Below, piece by piece: positions 9,001-17,946 of a stretch of 64,000 nt of DNA. The stretch is taken from assembly GCF_000427445.1 (NCBI RefSeq), contig NZ_KE386496.1:3852741-3916740 (forward strand). The letters are read 5' to 3'. The first letter of the stretch is position 1, and each line of letters begins with the position of its first letter. Made by a program: the position numbers and the translations under genes. The stretch comes from Methylocapsa acidiphila B2. GTDB lineage: Bacteria > Pseudomonadota > Alphaproteobacteria > Rhizobiales > Beijerinckiaceae. The notes under the pieces were generated by a model that worked only from the letters and a program-made list of their open reading frames with translations, ran no database searches and was not told the origin of the DNA.

Positions 9001-9993
9001 CTATTTGATCGCCGCGAAAGTTTCACCTTTCACCAGCGCGCCGTGATTAAGTCCTTTGCAGACGGCTATGTCTAGACTGGATGCTTTGACTTTTTCTTGC
9101 ACGAGTCCGCAGAGTCGGTGAGCTTCGTCCGCGTCGCGCGCGAAGGCGAAGCCCGTCGGCCCCCAAGAAGATTGTCCGGTTCCCTTCGCGCCATGGCGGC
9201 GCAGCGTCTCCATGACCCCGCCAACCGCTTTGCTCGCGAAAGCCGAGCCGCCTTGCGCAGGTGCGAAATAATCCCCGACAATGTCCTGAATGCGCGTGAC
9301 GGCGTCGCCGAAGGAGTCGAGATCGGCCTCGGCGACGGCGGGAAGCGCTTTGATTAGGACCAGGCGGCAAATCTCCCCGGCGGCCGAGGCGGCGAAATTC
9401 TCGAGCTGCGCGAAAGCCGCCCGCTCTTCCTGCCCGTGAGCGCCCTCCGTGTGCGGATCGATGACGAGGATCACCCGCCATTCCTCGGGGAACTCCAGGC
9501 GGGCGATGACGGGGGGCGTCGCCGTCTGCGCGCCGCGTCCTCCGTCGACGATCAAGCCTCCGCGCTCGAAAAGCCCGGCGCCGATTCCGGATCGCGCGCC
9601 GCGCTGCAAGAGGATCGCGTCTTCCGCCGGGTTGGAGGGCAAGCATTCGAGACGTCGTACGGAGGCGGCGACGATCAGCGCAAGCTGGGTTCCCGATCCG
9701 AGGCCCGCGTGGGCGGGGATAGCTTCATGAATTTGCAGATCATAGTCCGACGCCAACCGTAGACTGTCCTTCAGACAGGCGAGATGGCTCGACGCGCGCG
9801 CGGCCTCGGGGCCTTCGATCCGGGGCCCCGCGGCGCGACGGATCGAAAGCCGCGTCGCTCGACCGTCGATCGCAAGCCCCAGGCTGCCGAAACGCCGGCC
9901 AAGCCCGCCATTCATGTCCAAAAATCCGAGGTGCAGGCGGGCGAAGGCGGTTGCCGTGACGCTGTCGAACATGACCCTTTCTCGCGCGGACAT
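9001..9993 (-). CDS. mptG: Beta-ribofuranosylaminobenzene 5'-phosphate synthase
   Basis: This GHMP-superfamily enzyme commits p-aminobenzoate and PRPP to the H4MPT pathway. The 330-residue product carries TATAFARLHLGFLDMNG at the start, the glycine-rich AIPAHAGLGSGTQLAL loop (around residue 95) and RSGIGAGLFERGGLIVDGG, all typical of the RFAP synthase family. A late GTGQSSWGPTGFAFA segment is also conserved. It is the first gene of the minus-strand operon mptG-mtdB-ATP-grasp-mch-RimK-CitG. An ATG seven codons in (9972) is an alternative start. Confidence 0.92.
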   Translation of the reverse strand: MSARERVMFDSVTATAFARLHLGFLDMNGGLGRRFGSLGLAIDGRATRLSIRRAAGPRIEGPEAARASSHLACLKDSLRLASDYDLQIHEAIPAHAGLGSGTQLALIVAASVRRLECLPSNPAEDAILLQRGARSGIGAGLFERGGLIVDGGRGAQTATPPVIARLEFPEEWRVILVIDPHTEGAHGQEERAAFAQLENFAASAAGEICRLVLIKALPAVAEADLDSFGDAVTRIQDIVGDYFAPAQGGSAFASKAVGGVMETLRRHGAKGTGQSSWGPTGFAFARDADEAHRLCGLVQEKVKASSLDIAVCKGLNHGALVKGETFAAIK

Positions 9994-10525
9994 TCATTCC
10001 TTTCGCGGGCGCCGTCGAGGCTCCGCTGTCAGGCTCCGCGCCTATCTCCAGAATTCACATGTGCCTATTGTGACGCCGCCTTTTCTGTCTCGGAACGCGC
10101 CCCGCCAAGCGCGCGAGCGCTCAAACCGTTCCGGTCCCGCATCGCGGGGCGCCGCGCCTCGAGATGGTTCGCAATAACGAGAGAGCGTTGTCAGATCAAG
10201 GGGCGGGATCCCGCCGCGCGCTTTTCGGCCGACTGGTTACGGCGTCGCGGCCGCGCTTTTTGCGGCAAAGCGGGGGCGTGCGATGAGGCGCGGCTGCGGG
10301 GTCTTGTTGTGCGTCCCTGTGCGATCGCTTCGAAGTCGCACGCATCTTGAAGCATTCGACGCTTATCCAGCCGCGCTGGGGCGCTTCGTTGTCCTCGGGC
10401 GACGGCAAGCCCTATTTCGCCGCACTGCAAAATCGGCGGGTTCAAGCCCGAGCTTATGAATATCGCAGAAGGTCCACCCATGCGCCAACGGTCCCAAAGG
10501 GAACGTTGCGGCGGATTATGTTCCC
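9994..10525. other. Intergenic region upstream of the H4MPT operon
   Basis: About 530 bp separate mptG from the cupin gene. Small open frames here have no recognisable family, signal or good ribosome site. The right part must hold the 3' end of the cupin transcript (weak hairpin at about 10487-10505) and the left part the mptG promoter, but I see no convincing -35/-10 pair. Confidence 0.5.
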
Positions 10526-10951
10526 TCAGCCCTCTCGGTTTGGCGTGCCGAGAACATGGACGTTTGGCGGCAGCATCGCATTGTCGAAGCTTTGGGTGAA
10601 CATGGGCGCCGCGAAAAAGGCGACGGCGCGCAATGTTTCGCTGCCGGTATTGGCGAGATCGTGCCGCACGGGCGTCGGGATGACAAAAACGCTCCCCGGC
10701 GCAACTTGATGGATAATTCCGCCTTCCATCCGCAATTCGCCGGCGAGGATATATTGCGTCTCCTCAGTGGCGTCAGTGTGCCAGCCGAGCCGCCCGCCGG
10801 GCTCGATTTCATAGACGATCGTCGAGGATTGGGTCGCGCCATGTCCGCCATATGTCGCGAATGCGCCCGACCATCGGACTGTGGGATCGTCCACGCCGCC
10901 GACTTTCGCGCGTGGTAGATCGGCGGTCGAAACAACAAATGCTGAAGTCAA
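10526..10951 (-). CDS. Single-domain cupin protein
   Basis: A 141-residue beta-barrel protein. The first cupin motif reads GGRLGWHTDATEETQYILAG, with His and Glu in ligand positions but Asp where the second His of the classical HxH is expected. The second motif is GSVFVIPTPVRHDLANTG with its usual His. It ends after a hydrophobic FFAAPMF strand. Such small cupins bind a metal and can be sensors, isomerases or dioxygenases; nothing here decides. The ATG is preceded by AGGAGA eight bases upstream. An AT-rich 130-bp stretch upstream probably holds its promoter. Confidence 0.75.
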   Translation of the reverse strand: MTSAFVVSTADLPRAKVGGVDDPTVRWSGAFATYGGHGATQSSTIVYEIEPGGRLGWHTDATEETQYILAGELRMEGGIIHQVAPGSVFVIPTPVRHDLANTGSETLRAVAFFAAPMFTQSFDNAMLPPNVHVLGTPNREG

Positions 10952-11080
10952 GGTCTTCTCCTGCCGATAGGGCCGACCCGCTGCGAAATGCGCTGCACTA
11001 TTACTTTTAATGACCTATGATTATTTTTATATTTCGTCAAATCACTAATGGTAATTCATGTCTCTCTATGCTGTGGAGGG

Positions 11081-13282
11081 TCAGAGGCCTGGCGCGTCGA
11101 CCTTGGGCTTAGCCAACCACGCGCCGGCGTGTTTGACGCCAAAGAGTTGTTGGAGAGGGCTAGGCTTACGGCTCGCAAGCGCATAGAGCGGATTGCCCGA
11201 TTTGTCGGACCAGGGCGAACGCCAGATCTCGAAAGGCTTGTTTTTCGCGGCCGCGCTTTGGCCCATGTTCAGCACGCTTCCGACCTTCTCTTCGCTTAAG
11301 AGAGTCGATCGCGCGAGACCGGGCGCGCTGCGGAGATCATAGGCGGGGCTGATCAATTGGGCCAGCACGAGGCGGGCGTCGAGCTCGTCGACGCCCGGCG
11401 TTGGGGGCAAGTCCCAGCCTTCGATTTGGTCGCGACGGACGAGATCGGCGAGGATCGTGGCGCGCGCGAATTTCAACGTATTGTCGCGGATCAGGCCGAT
11501 CCCGCGCGGGAATGGACGCAGCGCGATCCCCAGAAGGGCGCGCAAGGGTTCTTTCACGCTCTGGCTCAGAAGCGCCGGCGCGACATAATCGAAGCGCTGC
11601 GCGATCCGCTCCTGCAGCGTTTCAAAAAGAGCCTGCGAAATGCGTGGCCATTTAGGCTGGAGGACCTCGGCCTTGGCTGTCCCGAACAGTGGCACGATCG
11701 TGTAGGATTCCGACATGGCCGCTGACGCCTCGACCTTGAAATCCTTATTCGCTTTGGCCGCCGCCGGCCACGCCTTGTAGATCGGGTGCTCCGGCGGCAC
11801 GGTGAGTATCTTTTGCAGGAAGCGTTGGCAATTGCGGCGCCCGAGCTGGTAATCGTGATCTCGGAACGCGAAGGCCACAAAGCCGCCGAAACCGCCGAGA
11901 AGCCCACTTGCGATCGTGTAGCGCGCGTCGCTTTGAGGGTCATTGACATTCATGAGGCGGCTCGGGCCGATCAAATACCGGCTCGCGCAGGTCGGATCGG
12001 CCGCGAGGATGAGCTCGCTGGGCTTGAAGCGCGCTTGATCGATCAGGGCCGGCATCAGCGCGGAAAATATGCTCAGAATGCCGAGTTCCGGCTGTCCCTC
12101 GGCCTTGATGGGCTTGAGCTCGGGAAAGGGCGAGACCATGATCACGGCGCGATCGGCCTCCTCGAGTTTCGACTTGTTGGGCGCCGCGGGATCGTTTTTG
12201 AGCGTGAAGCGGGCGTATTCAAAGGGATCATTGTCGATGATCCCGCCGTCCGCCGTCGTGAACCAGAACAGCGGGGCCTGCAGCTCGGCTGTCGTGAAAT
12301 TCGGATCGACGCCATATTCGTCGACCAAAGCGTCGAGCGGAAAGCGGCGTCCATCATATTCGTTCTTCTCGGCGTCGGCGCCGAGGATCGCGCCGATCTC
12401 GCGTGGGGCGAGCCCTACGGGAAAGGCGGCCGAGGCGAGGGCGCAGATCGCATAGTCCTTCCATTTCAGTGATTTTTGCGGATCGCTTTGATCGATGACG
12501 AGGTCGGCGGCGTTGATCTTGCGTGGCTTGTCATTATCGGCGAAAGGGCTGTGGCTGGGCCAGTCGCCCAAGCCGTTGACCGCGTAATGAACCCGGTCGC
12601 CATGCGAAATCATGTGGTAGTCGCCGCCCTCGAAGGTTACCCTGTAGGGCACGCCGCGCAGATTCGACAGGGTCATGTAGATATGCAGCGGCTCGGCGAC
12701 ATAGGCGCGCGGCGTTTCTCTCAAGCGCGAAACGGCCACCCCGGCTTTCGCGATCTCGTCCAGTAGCCGCGCGTTGAGCAGAGAGGTCACCGGTTGGGGC
12801 GAGTCGGGAGGCGGTATGGGAATGCCGCTTGTGCGCGTGAAATCATCGTCCGGGGCAGGCGGCGCGGCGAGATCCGTATTCGTCAGGAAATCATTGCGCG
12901 CTCCGCCTTCGGAGACGAGAGTGGGCCGGAGCACCCAGGCTTCATAGAGCTTCGGCAGGTAATATTTGATTTTCTGTGTTCCGGCCGGTGGAGACGGCGG
13001 GAAGGGCGTGGGCGCCTGGTCCGCGTCGGCCAGGGCTACGGCGCCGATCGCGGCGGTTATCGCTCCAGCCGAGGCGCCCGCCATGACCTTGATCGCGACC
13101 CTATGGTTGGGGATTTCGTCGGGGTTCACGCCCTCGTTTCGATAGTCGCCGTTGCGCGCCTTTTCCCATTCGTCGAGCGCTTGAATGAGGAAGTCGAACA
13201 CGCCTGCGGTGTAGGCGCCCGCCGAGATCGCGCCCGACATGGTCAATCCGATCTGGAATTCTTCATTGGATGTCGTCGGCAT
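11081..13282 (-). CDS. Patatin-like phospholipase domain protein
   Basis: A 733-residue protein with the patatin catalytic set: a glycine-rich oxyanion segment LTMSGAISAGAYTAGV (13-28), the nucleophile motif GASAG with Ser71, and DGG with Asp345, forming a Ser-Asp dyad. It is longer than simple patatins, with about 350 further residues of no recognised domain after the catalytic part. No signal peptide is seen, so it is probably cytoplasmic or membrane-associated; lipid acyl hydrolysis is the family activity. The frame begins at 13303, but the ATG at 13282 has GGAGG at ideal spacing and is preferred. Confidence 0.85.
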   Translation of the reverse strand: MPTTSNEEFQIGLTMSGAISAGAYTAGVFDFLIQALDEWEKARNGDYRNEGVNPDEIPNHRVAIKVMAGASAGAITAAIGAVALADADQAPTPFPPSPPAGTQKIKYYLPKLYEAWVLRPTLVSEGGARNDFLTNTDLAAPPAPDDDFTRTSGIPIPPPDSPQPVTSLLNARLLDEIAKAGVAVSRLRETPRAYVAEPLHIYMTLSNLRGVPYRVTFEGGDYHMISHGDRVHYAVNGLGDWPSHSPFADNDKPRKINAADLVIDQSDPQKSLKWKDYAICALASAAFPVGLAPREIGAILGADAEKNEYDGRRFPLDALVDEYGVDPNFTTAELQAPLFWFTTADGGIIDNDPFEYARFTLKNDPAAPNKSKLEEADRAVIMVSPFPELKPIKAEGQPELGILSIFSALMPALIDQARFKPSELILAADPTCASRYLIGPSRLMNVNDPQSDARYTIASGLLGGFGGFVAFAFRDHDYQLGRRNCQRFLQKILTVPPEHPIYKAWPAAAKANKDFKVEASAAMSESYTIVPLFGTAKAEVLQPKWPRISQALFETLQERIAQRFDYVAPALLSQSVKEPLRALLGIALRPFPRGIGLIRDNTLKFARATILADLVRRDQIEGWDLPPTPGVDELDARLVLAQLISPAYDLRSAPGLARSTLLSEEKVGSVLNMGQSAAAKNKPFEIWRSPWSDKSGNPLYALASRKPSPLQQLFGVKHAGAWLAKPKVDAPGL

Positions 13283-13470
13283 GCTCCCCTCCCATAGCGC
13301 CATGTCGCAAAACTGTTGTTATCGCAGGAATTGCAAATGACTTGGCCGTCAACTCGGCAAATGACGTGAACTGGCCGCGACCGGCTCGCGCGCGGGATCT
13401 ACATCGACCGCTGCGCGTCAACATGCCACATTGAGGAAACAATGGAAGAGCTTGTCAAGCGCGACGCGCT

Positions 13471-14589
13471 TCAAATGCTCCAGAAGACCCCGAATGTTCG
13501 CTCGATGAACCAGGCCAGGGCGAGAGCGAAGGCGATGCAGGAAAGCGCCGGCGCCAGGGCGCGCAGATAGATCGGCTCCCGCCTTGCGACGAAAACGATT
13601 GGAATCAGCAGAAGGGCGAGCGCGACTTGCCCTAGCTCCACCCCGATGTTGAAGCTGCACAGCGCAAGCGCGAGGCCGGAGGGGTGCAACTGCATGGGCG
13701 TCAGCGCGCTGGCGAAAGCCAGCCCATGGATCAGGCCGAAGCCAAAAGCGACGTTCCAGCGAACGCGGGACAGAATCGGCCAGACATTGTCGGCGGCCGC
13801 AAGCATGATCGTGAGGGCGACGGCCGGGTCCACGAAGCGCGACGGAACGTCGACGACGCCCAGCACGGCGAGCGTCAGGGCGATCGCGTGCGCCAAAGTG
13901 AATGCGGTCAGGATCTTCAAGGTTTCGACCAGGACGCGGCCGAAGCCGTCGAGCGGCTTCCAGCCCTTGCGAGGGGCGCGTTGGAAGGCCGCCATGATCA
14001 GGAGGACCGCGACGAACAACAGATGATCGTAGCCGAGCAGGATGTGATTGATCCCGAACCCGATAAATCGCCCGATTTCGTCCTGCGTCGAGTCCGGCGC
14101 CGCATCGAGAGAGGCCTCGGCGTGGTCGGGCGACAGGACGTCGGAACGCTCGCCGGTCGGCTGCACGAGCGTCAACAGGCCGCGATGGGTCGGATCTAGA
14201 TCGAACAGCAGCCGATAATTGAGAGTCAGGGGGCCGGCCGCACGTGGGCAATCGGCGCGAAAAAAAATCGCGGCATAGGCGTTGCCTGCGTGATAATCGA
14301 CCATGAAGTCGGAGGGGCGCAGCGCGCAGCCGCTGATCGTGAGGCGCCTGAGGACATAGGCCTCGATCGCAGCGCGCTTCGCTTTGAGCTTGCCCCAGGT
14401 GACGATCCCCTCGGCGCCGGCGTCGAGGCCGATAGCCGCGTCGAGGTCGCGCAAGGCCACATCCAACTGCCCGTTGACCTCGCGTTGCGCGTCGATCTGG
14501 ATGCGAAGATAGCTGTCCGACGCCAGATGGGCGTTGGCCGTCATGCTGGTGAGAAAGAAAGCCAAGCCCGCAAGCGCGAGGAGGCGCAT
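13471..14589 (-). CDS. HupE/UreJ_2-type membrane protein with periplasmic N-terminal domain
   Basis: A 372-residue protein with a signal peptide (MRLLALAGLAFFLTSMTANA) followed by a roughly 160-residue exported domain, then six or so membrane helices. Conserved motifs in the membrane half are NHILLGYDHLLF, FGLIHGLAFASAL and FNIGVELGQ, the HupE/UreJ_2 pattern. Family members are thought to move nickel, cobalt or related metals, or serve metalloenzyme assembly; the metal here is unknown. Its ATG overlaps the preceding stop by one base (TAATG), so it is the last gene of a three-gene translationally coupled set. The frame stays open upstream, but that sequence is a shadow of the previous gene. 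Confidence 0.8.
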   Translation of the reverse strand: MRLLALAGLAFFLTSMTANAHLASDSYLRIQIDAQREVNGQLDVALRDLDAAIGLDAGAEGIVTWGKLKAKRAAIEAYVLRRLTISGCALRPSDFMVDYHAGNAYAAIFFRADCPRAAGPLTLNYRLLFDLDPTHRGLLTLVQPTGERSDVLSPDHAEASLDAAPDSTQDEIGRFIGFGINHILLGYDHLLFVAVLLIMAAFQRAPRKGWKPLDGFGRVLVETLKILTAFTLAHAIALTLAVLGVVDVPSRFVDPAVALTIMLAAADNVWPILSRVRWNVAFGFGLIHGLAFASALTPMQLHPSGLALALCSFNIGVELGQVALALLLIPIVFVARREPIYLRALAPALSCIAFALALAWFIERTFGVFWSI

Positions 14590-15215
14590 TACGCTCGTCC
14601 TCGCAAATGCGCGAATTGCAGCGCGAAGACCATGAGTCCGATCGCCGCGATCCAGCTCGCGCCGGCGCGAAGCGCGATCTTGGCCCAATTGGGAGCAGAT
14701 GGAGCGATGGCGATGAAGCCATAGCTGACCAGCGAGCATGCGGCGATCGCCGCTCCGAGTCCGAACAAAGCCGGCTGCAGGCCTTCCGCGCCCATCTGGC
14801 TCGCGAGACCGATGAGAAAACCGCAGCATGCCGCGATCAAAATCAGCGTGGTTTTGCCGAGGTCGAGCGCGGCGGCTCCGGCAATTCCGATCAAGACCAT
14901 CAAAGCGGAGGCGTAGACGAGGGGATCGAATTGCGCGGCGCTGGCGAAGACCGCAAGCGAGCCGGCCCATGAGCCGAGGCAAAGCGTGCCGACGATCGGC
15001 GCGTCTCCGCGGCGGCTCTGGAGGCTCGCCCAAATCGCCAATCCGACAAGAAGCGCGATTTGATCGAAAGAGGTCAGCACGTGAAGCGCGCCGGACCAAA
15101 AGCTCCCGAGAGTCTTGAAGGCGCTATGCGCTTGCGCCCCGCTCGGAGAAAAGCAGATCGCCGCGCCTATGAGAGAAGCTCCAGGCCTTGCGCCGGCGCA
15201 TCTACGCAACGGCAT
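14589..15215 (-). CDS. HupE/UreJ-related integral membrane protein
   Basis: A 208-residue membrane protein with a signal-like N-terminus ending AQAHSAFKTLG and about six hydrophobic helices. The segment FWSGALHVLTSFDQIALLVGLAIW resembles the His/Asp-containing first helix of HupE/UreJ proteins (HP..GxDH). The rest is less conserved, so family membership is weaker than for its two neighbours. The start chosen (ATG at 15215, MPLRRCAGARPG) overlaps the end of the upstream hupE-like gene by 14 bp. Probably part of the same metal transport unit; no function demonstrated. Confidence 0.65.
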   Translation of the reverse strand: MPLRRCAGARPGASLIGAAICFSPSGAQAHSAFKTLGSFWSGALHVLTSFDQIALLVGLAIWASLQSRRGDAPIVGTLCLGSWAGSLAVFASAAQFDPLVYASALMVLIGIAGAAALDLGKTTLILIAACCGFLIGLASQMGAEGLQPALFGLGAAIAACSLVSYGFIAIAPSAPNWAKIALRAGASWIAAIGLMVFALQFAHLRGRA

Positions 15216-15792
15216 AATCAAAGACGAAATAGAGTCCAATGAGGGCGATGACGCCGCCCAAGTAGCGGATCGCCAGCGCGCCCGTGGGCCAGTTGACGAG
15301 CAAGCCGATCCCGATGCCGAGGGCGTGCAGCATGCCCGTCGCCGCCACGAATCCGACGCTGAAGGCCAAGGCATTCGCCGCCATTGGCAATTCGACGCCA
15401 TGCGCATGCCCATGCGCGACAGCGAACACGGCGATGATCGCCAGGGCGGCCGCCAAGGGCAAACGCCGCGCTTGGGCGACCAACAGGCCGAGCGTGAGGA
15501 CCGAAAGAGCGATGAGGAGTTCGGTCGCGGGCAGGGGGGCGCCGAGCACGCCGAGCGCGCCGCCCGCCGCCATGATCATGGGAAAGCCGATCGGCAAGAT
15601 CCAAATCGCCGGCGCGCCGAGCTGCGCCCCCCAGATGCCGACGCTCACCATAGCGAGGACATGATCGGGTCCGAGCAGCGGATGGGTGAAACCGGAGGTG
15701 AGGCCGTCGCCGATCCCGTCGCCTGCATGGCCAAAGGCGGCCGTCGCGCTCGCCAGGAGCAAGAAACAGGAAACAGCGACCGCCCTAGTCAT
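15202..15792 (-). CDS. HupE/UreJ family metal permease
   Basis: A 196-residue integral membrane protein with a cleavable signal (CFLLLASATAAFGHAG) and the defining motif FTHPLLGPDHVLAMVSVGIWG near residue 40, plus a histidine-bearing FAVAHGHAHGVELP further on. HupE/UreJ proteins are secondary permeases for nickel or cobalt, usually beside hydrogenase or urease genes. Neither enzyme is visible in this window, so the metal and client enzyme remain open. First gene of an overlapping three-gene set on the minus strand. Confidence 0.85.
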   Translation of the reverse strand: MTRAVAVSCFLLLASATAAFGHAGDGIGDGLTSGFTHPLLGPDHVLAMVSVGIWGAQLGAPAIWILPIGFPMIMAAGGALGVLGAPLPATELLIALSVLTLGLLVAQARRLPLAAALAIIAVFAVAHGHAHGVELPMAANALAFSVGFVAATGMLHALGIGIGLLVNWPTGALAIRYLGGVIALIGLYFVFDYAVA

Positions 15793-15872
15793 TCAATATC
15801 CGTGGCTTAAAAGCCTCCCGATCGCGTTAATCGCTTGATCGGGAAGCGTCGGGAAAATCGCGCAGCGCGCGG

Positions 15873-17798
15873 TCAGGCCACGGAGGGAACGACCAAGGGC
15901 CGCGAGCTCAGCGCGTCGGCGAGAATGACGTCGGCCGCTTTCTCGCCGATCATATAGATCGAGCTGACGATGAAAAACCCCGGAATTCTTGGGAAGATGG
16001 ACGCGTCCACAACGCGCAGCCCCATCACGCCGCGGACTCTGAAATTGCCGTCGAGGACCGCCATGGGATCGCCGTCTTTCCCGATCGCGCAAGTGCAGGA
16101 TGCGTGATGCCCCCAGGATTGATATCTCGCGAAATCGCGAATCTGCTCGTCCGTCGCCACCGCCGCGCCCGGCGCCAGCTCCGCCACGAAATAGCCGCTC
16201 GCCTTCAACGGTTCGGCGAGCCTGCGGACGAATTTCACGCCTTCGACAACCGAGTCCAGGTCTTTTTCCTGCGCGTCATTGCCTTCCTGAAAATAGCGGA
16301 AATTGATGTTCGGGCGCTCGCGCGGGTCGGTGGAATTCAAAGTGACTTCGCCGGCCGTGTTGTTTGTATGCGCCTTGAGCACCGCCCATGTCAGATGTTT
16401 CAGGCTGTGGACGATGCGGACGGAATAGTCTGGATAATAGCCCCTGAAATCGGTCAGGAGGGCGAAGCAGAAAAGATCGGGCAATGGCCGCTCGTCTGCG
16501 GAACGCTTGATGACGGCGAGGACCGCGCCATTGGTGGCGTAGACGCCCTCCTTCTTATTTTTCCACTCGGTGTATTGCGGATCCTTGCTCGAATAGGTGG
16601 CGTCTTTCAGGACGTTCCATTCCTCTTTCATTTCATTGACGACGCCGACCTCATAGCGGTCCTGCAGATTCTTGCCGACGCCGGGCAGATCGACGCGAAC
16701 CGGAACGCCATGGCGTTCGAGCTCTTCCCTTGGGCCGATGCCGGACAGCATCAGCAATTGCGGCGTATTGAAAGCGCCGCCGGCGAGGATCACCTCCCGC
16801 GACGCGTGGACCTGACGCAACTCGCCGGGCTCGCGGCTCGGACCCTTGTGCGCCTGGTAGAGACGAGCGCCCTTGAGATATTCCACGCCGATCGCTCGGT
16901 TATTCTCGTCCAGGAGAATGCGGGTCGCCAGCGCGTCGAGCTCTATAGTCAGATTGCCTGGAAATTTTTCTTGCGCCTTGAGCAAGCGCTCCCGAGTTCC
17001 GGTCCGGGAATGGTTGCGGGTCGCGAGCGGAGGATAATGAATTCCAAAAGCGTTCTTGGTCACGAGGCGCCAATCATTGGGATCGCCCTGGCCGAGAATG
17101 AACCATAGGAAGCGCTTGAGAGGAGAGGCGAGCGCCTTGATCTCAGTTCTGATGGATTTCTTGAGAAGCTTTTCCAGCTGCTCGCTTTCGATCGCGGCTT
17201 TTGGGATTTCGATTTCCGAGCTGAGCCAGCCGTTCCAACCATGCCTGGTCGGATTGTAGCCGAGCTTCGCCAGCCAACGGTAGAGGAAGACCCGGTGCCG
17301 ACAATCCTCCAGCCTCTCGAAATATTTGCGCATGTTGGTCGCGCTCCAGGAGGCGTCGTCGGTCAGCCTCGCCAACGCGTCCCAATCCTCATTATGAGGA
17401 TAGACCGTGATCATCGCGTTATGGGCGGTGCATCCGCCGAGGCAGCCCGCGCGTGGATATAACACCCCGTCGACGCGCTCTCCCTTCCATTCCTCGCGAT
17501 ATTTCAGATCCCTCTTCTGCAAGGCGTCGTCGCCGAAATGACGCACCCAGAAATCCCAAGCCATGGCCTCGTTCTCGGTCGAGCAGGCATGAAATACCGG
17601 GACCTCGTAATCGTCCGGCAGGCGCTCCTTATCGTCCGGGTAGGCCGCGTCGCCGCCCTTCAACTTGATCGGATCGCCGCCAGCCTCCAGGACGAGGACC
17701 TTTCGGCCCTGTTCTGCTAGGCGCGCCGCGACCGTGCCTCCACCGGCGCCGGAGCCGACCACGATATATTCGAAGCTCGCATTATCGGTGACGCTCAT
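15873..17798 (-). CDS. GMC family FAD-dependent oxidoreductase
   Basis: A 641-residue flavoprotein. The N-terminal FAD site is YIVVGSGAGGGTVAARLAEQG with VLVLEAGG following. The GMC signature is seen as GGAFNTPQLLMLSGIG. The catalytic histidine region is WGHHASCTCAIG, and the C-terminal DASIFPRIPGFFIVSSIYMIGEKAAD closes the FAD site. GMC enzymes oxidise alcohols, sugars or choline. No signal peptide is visible. It lies downstream of the diheme cytochrome and DUF4331-like genes on the same strand, although a hairpin lies between, so electron transfer from this enzyme to the cytochrome is only a suggestion. Confidence 0.88.
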   Translation of the reverse strand: MSVTDNASFEYIVVGSGAGGGTVAARLAEQGRKVLVLEAGGDPIKLKGGDAAYPDDKERLPDDYEVPVFHACSTENEAMAWDFWVRHFGDDALQKRDLKYREEWKGERVDGVLYPRAGCLGGCTAHNAMITVYPHNEDWDALARLTDDASWSATNMRKYFERLEDCRHRVFLYRWLAKLGYNPTRHGWNGWLSSEIEIPKAAIESEQLEKLLKKSIRTEIKALASPLKRFLWFILGQGDPNDWRLVTKNAFGIHYPPLATRNHSRTGTRERLLKAQEKFPGNLTIELDALATRILLDENNRAIGVEYLKGARLYQAHKGPSREPGELRQVHASREVILAGGAFNTPQLLMLSGIGPREELERHGVPVRVDLPGVGKNLQDRYEVGVVNEMKEEWNVLKDATYSSKDPQYTEWKNKKEGVYATNGAVLAVIKRSADERPLPDLFCFALLTDFRGYYPDYSVRIVHSLKHLTWAVLKAHTNNTAGEVTLNSTDPRERPNINFRYFQEGNDAQEKDLDSVVEGVKFVRRLAEPLKASGYFVAELAPGAAVATDEQIRDFARYQSWGHHASCTCAIGKDGDPMAVLDGNFRVRGVMGLRVVDASIFPRIPGFFIVSSIYMIGEKAADVILADALSSRPLVVPSVA

Positions 17799-17907
17799 GG
17801 CTCGTCCTCGTTATATTCGTGCGGCTGGAGTCGGGCGGCTGGGGACAAATGCCGGCTCCGACGCAGGCTCACGTCAGCTAATGGAATGTTGGGATTGAGC
17901 CTTCTAA

Positions 17908-17941
17908 CGGGCGAGGCGTCGCTGGCGGCGAGCCTCGCCCG
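17908..17941 (-). terminator. Strong hairpin after the diheme cytochrome gene
   Basis: A perfect 10-bp GC-rich stem (CGGGCGAGGC and complement) with a 14-base loop starts 6 bp after the cytochrome stop on the minus strand. Only a short T stretch follows, so it may be a weak terminator or an mRNA-stabilising structure between the cytochrome and GMC genes. Confidence 0.6.
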
Positions 17942-17946
17942 CAGGT

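Noticed and set aside
10432..10452. T-arm-like GGGTTCAAGCCCG suggesting a tRNA
   Set aside because: The stem pairing is short and no acceptor, D or anticodon arms fit the surrounding bases.
10191..10481. A 96-codon minus-strand frame in the gap upstream of the H4MPT operon
   Set aside because: Basic, low-complexity translation, no family pattern and no good ribosome site; overlaps other equally poor frames.
16104..17108. A 334-codon plus-strand frame
   Set aside because: Shadow of the GMC oxidoreductase gene on the other strand, which has clear FAD motifs.
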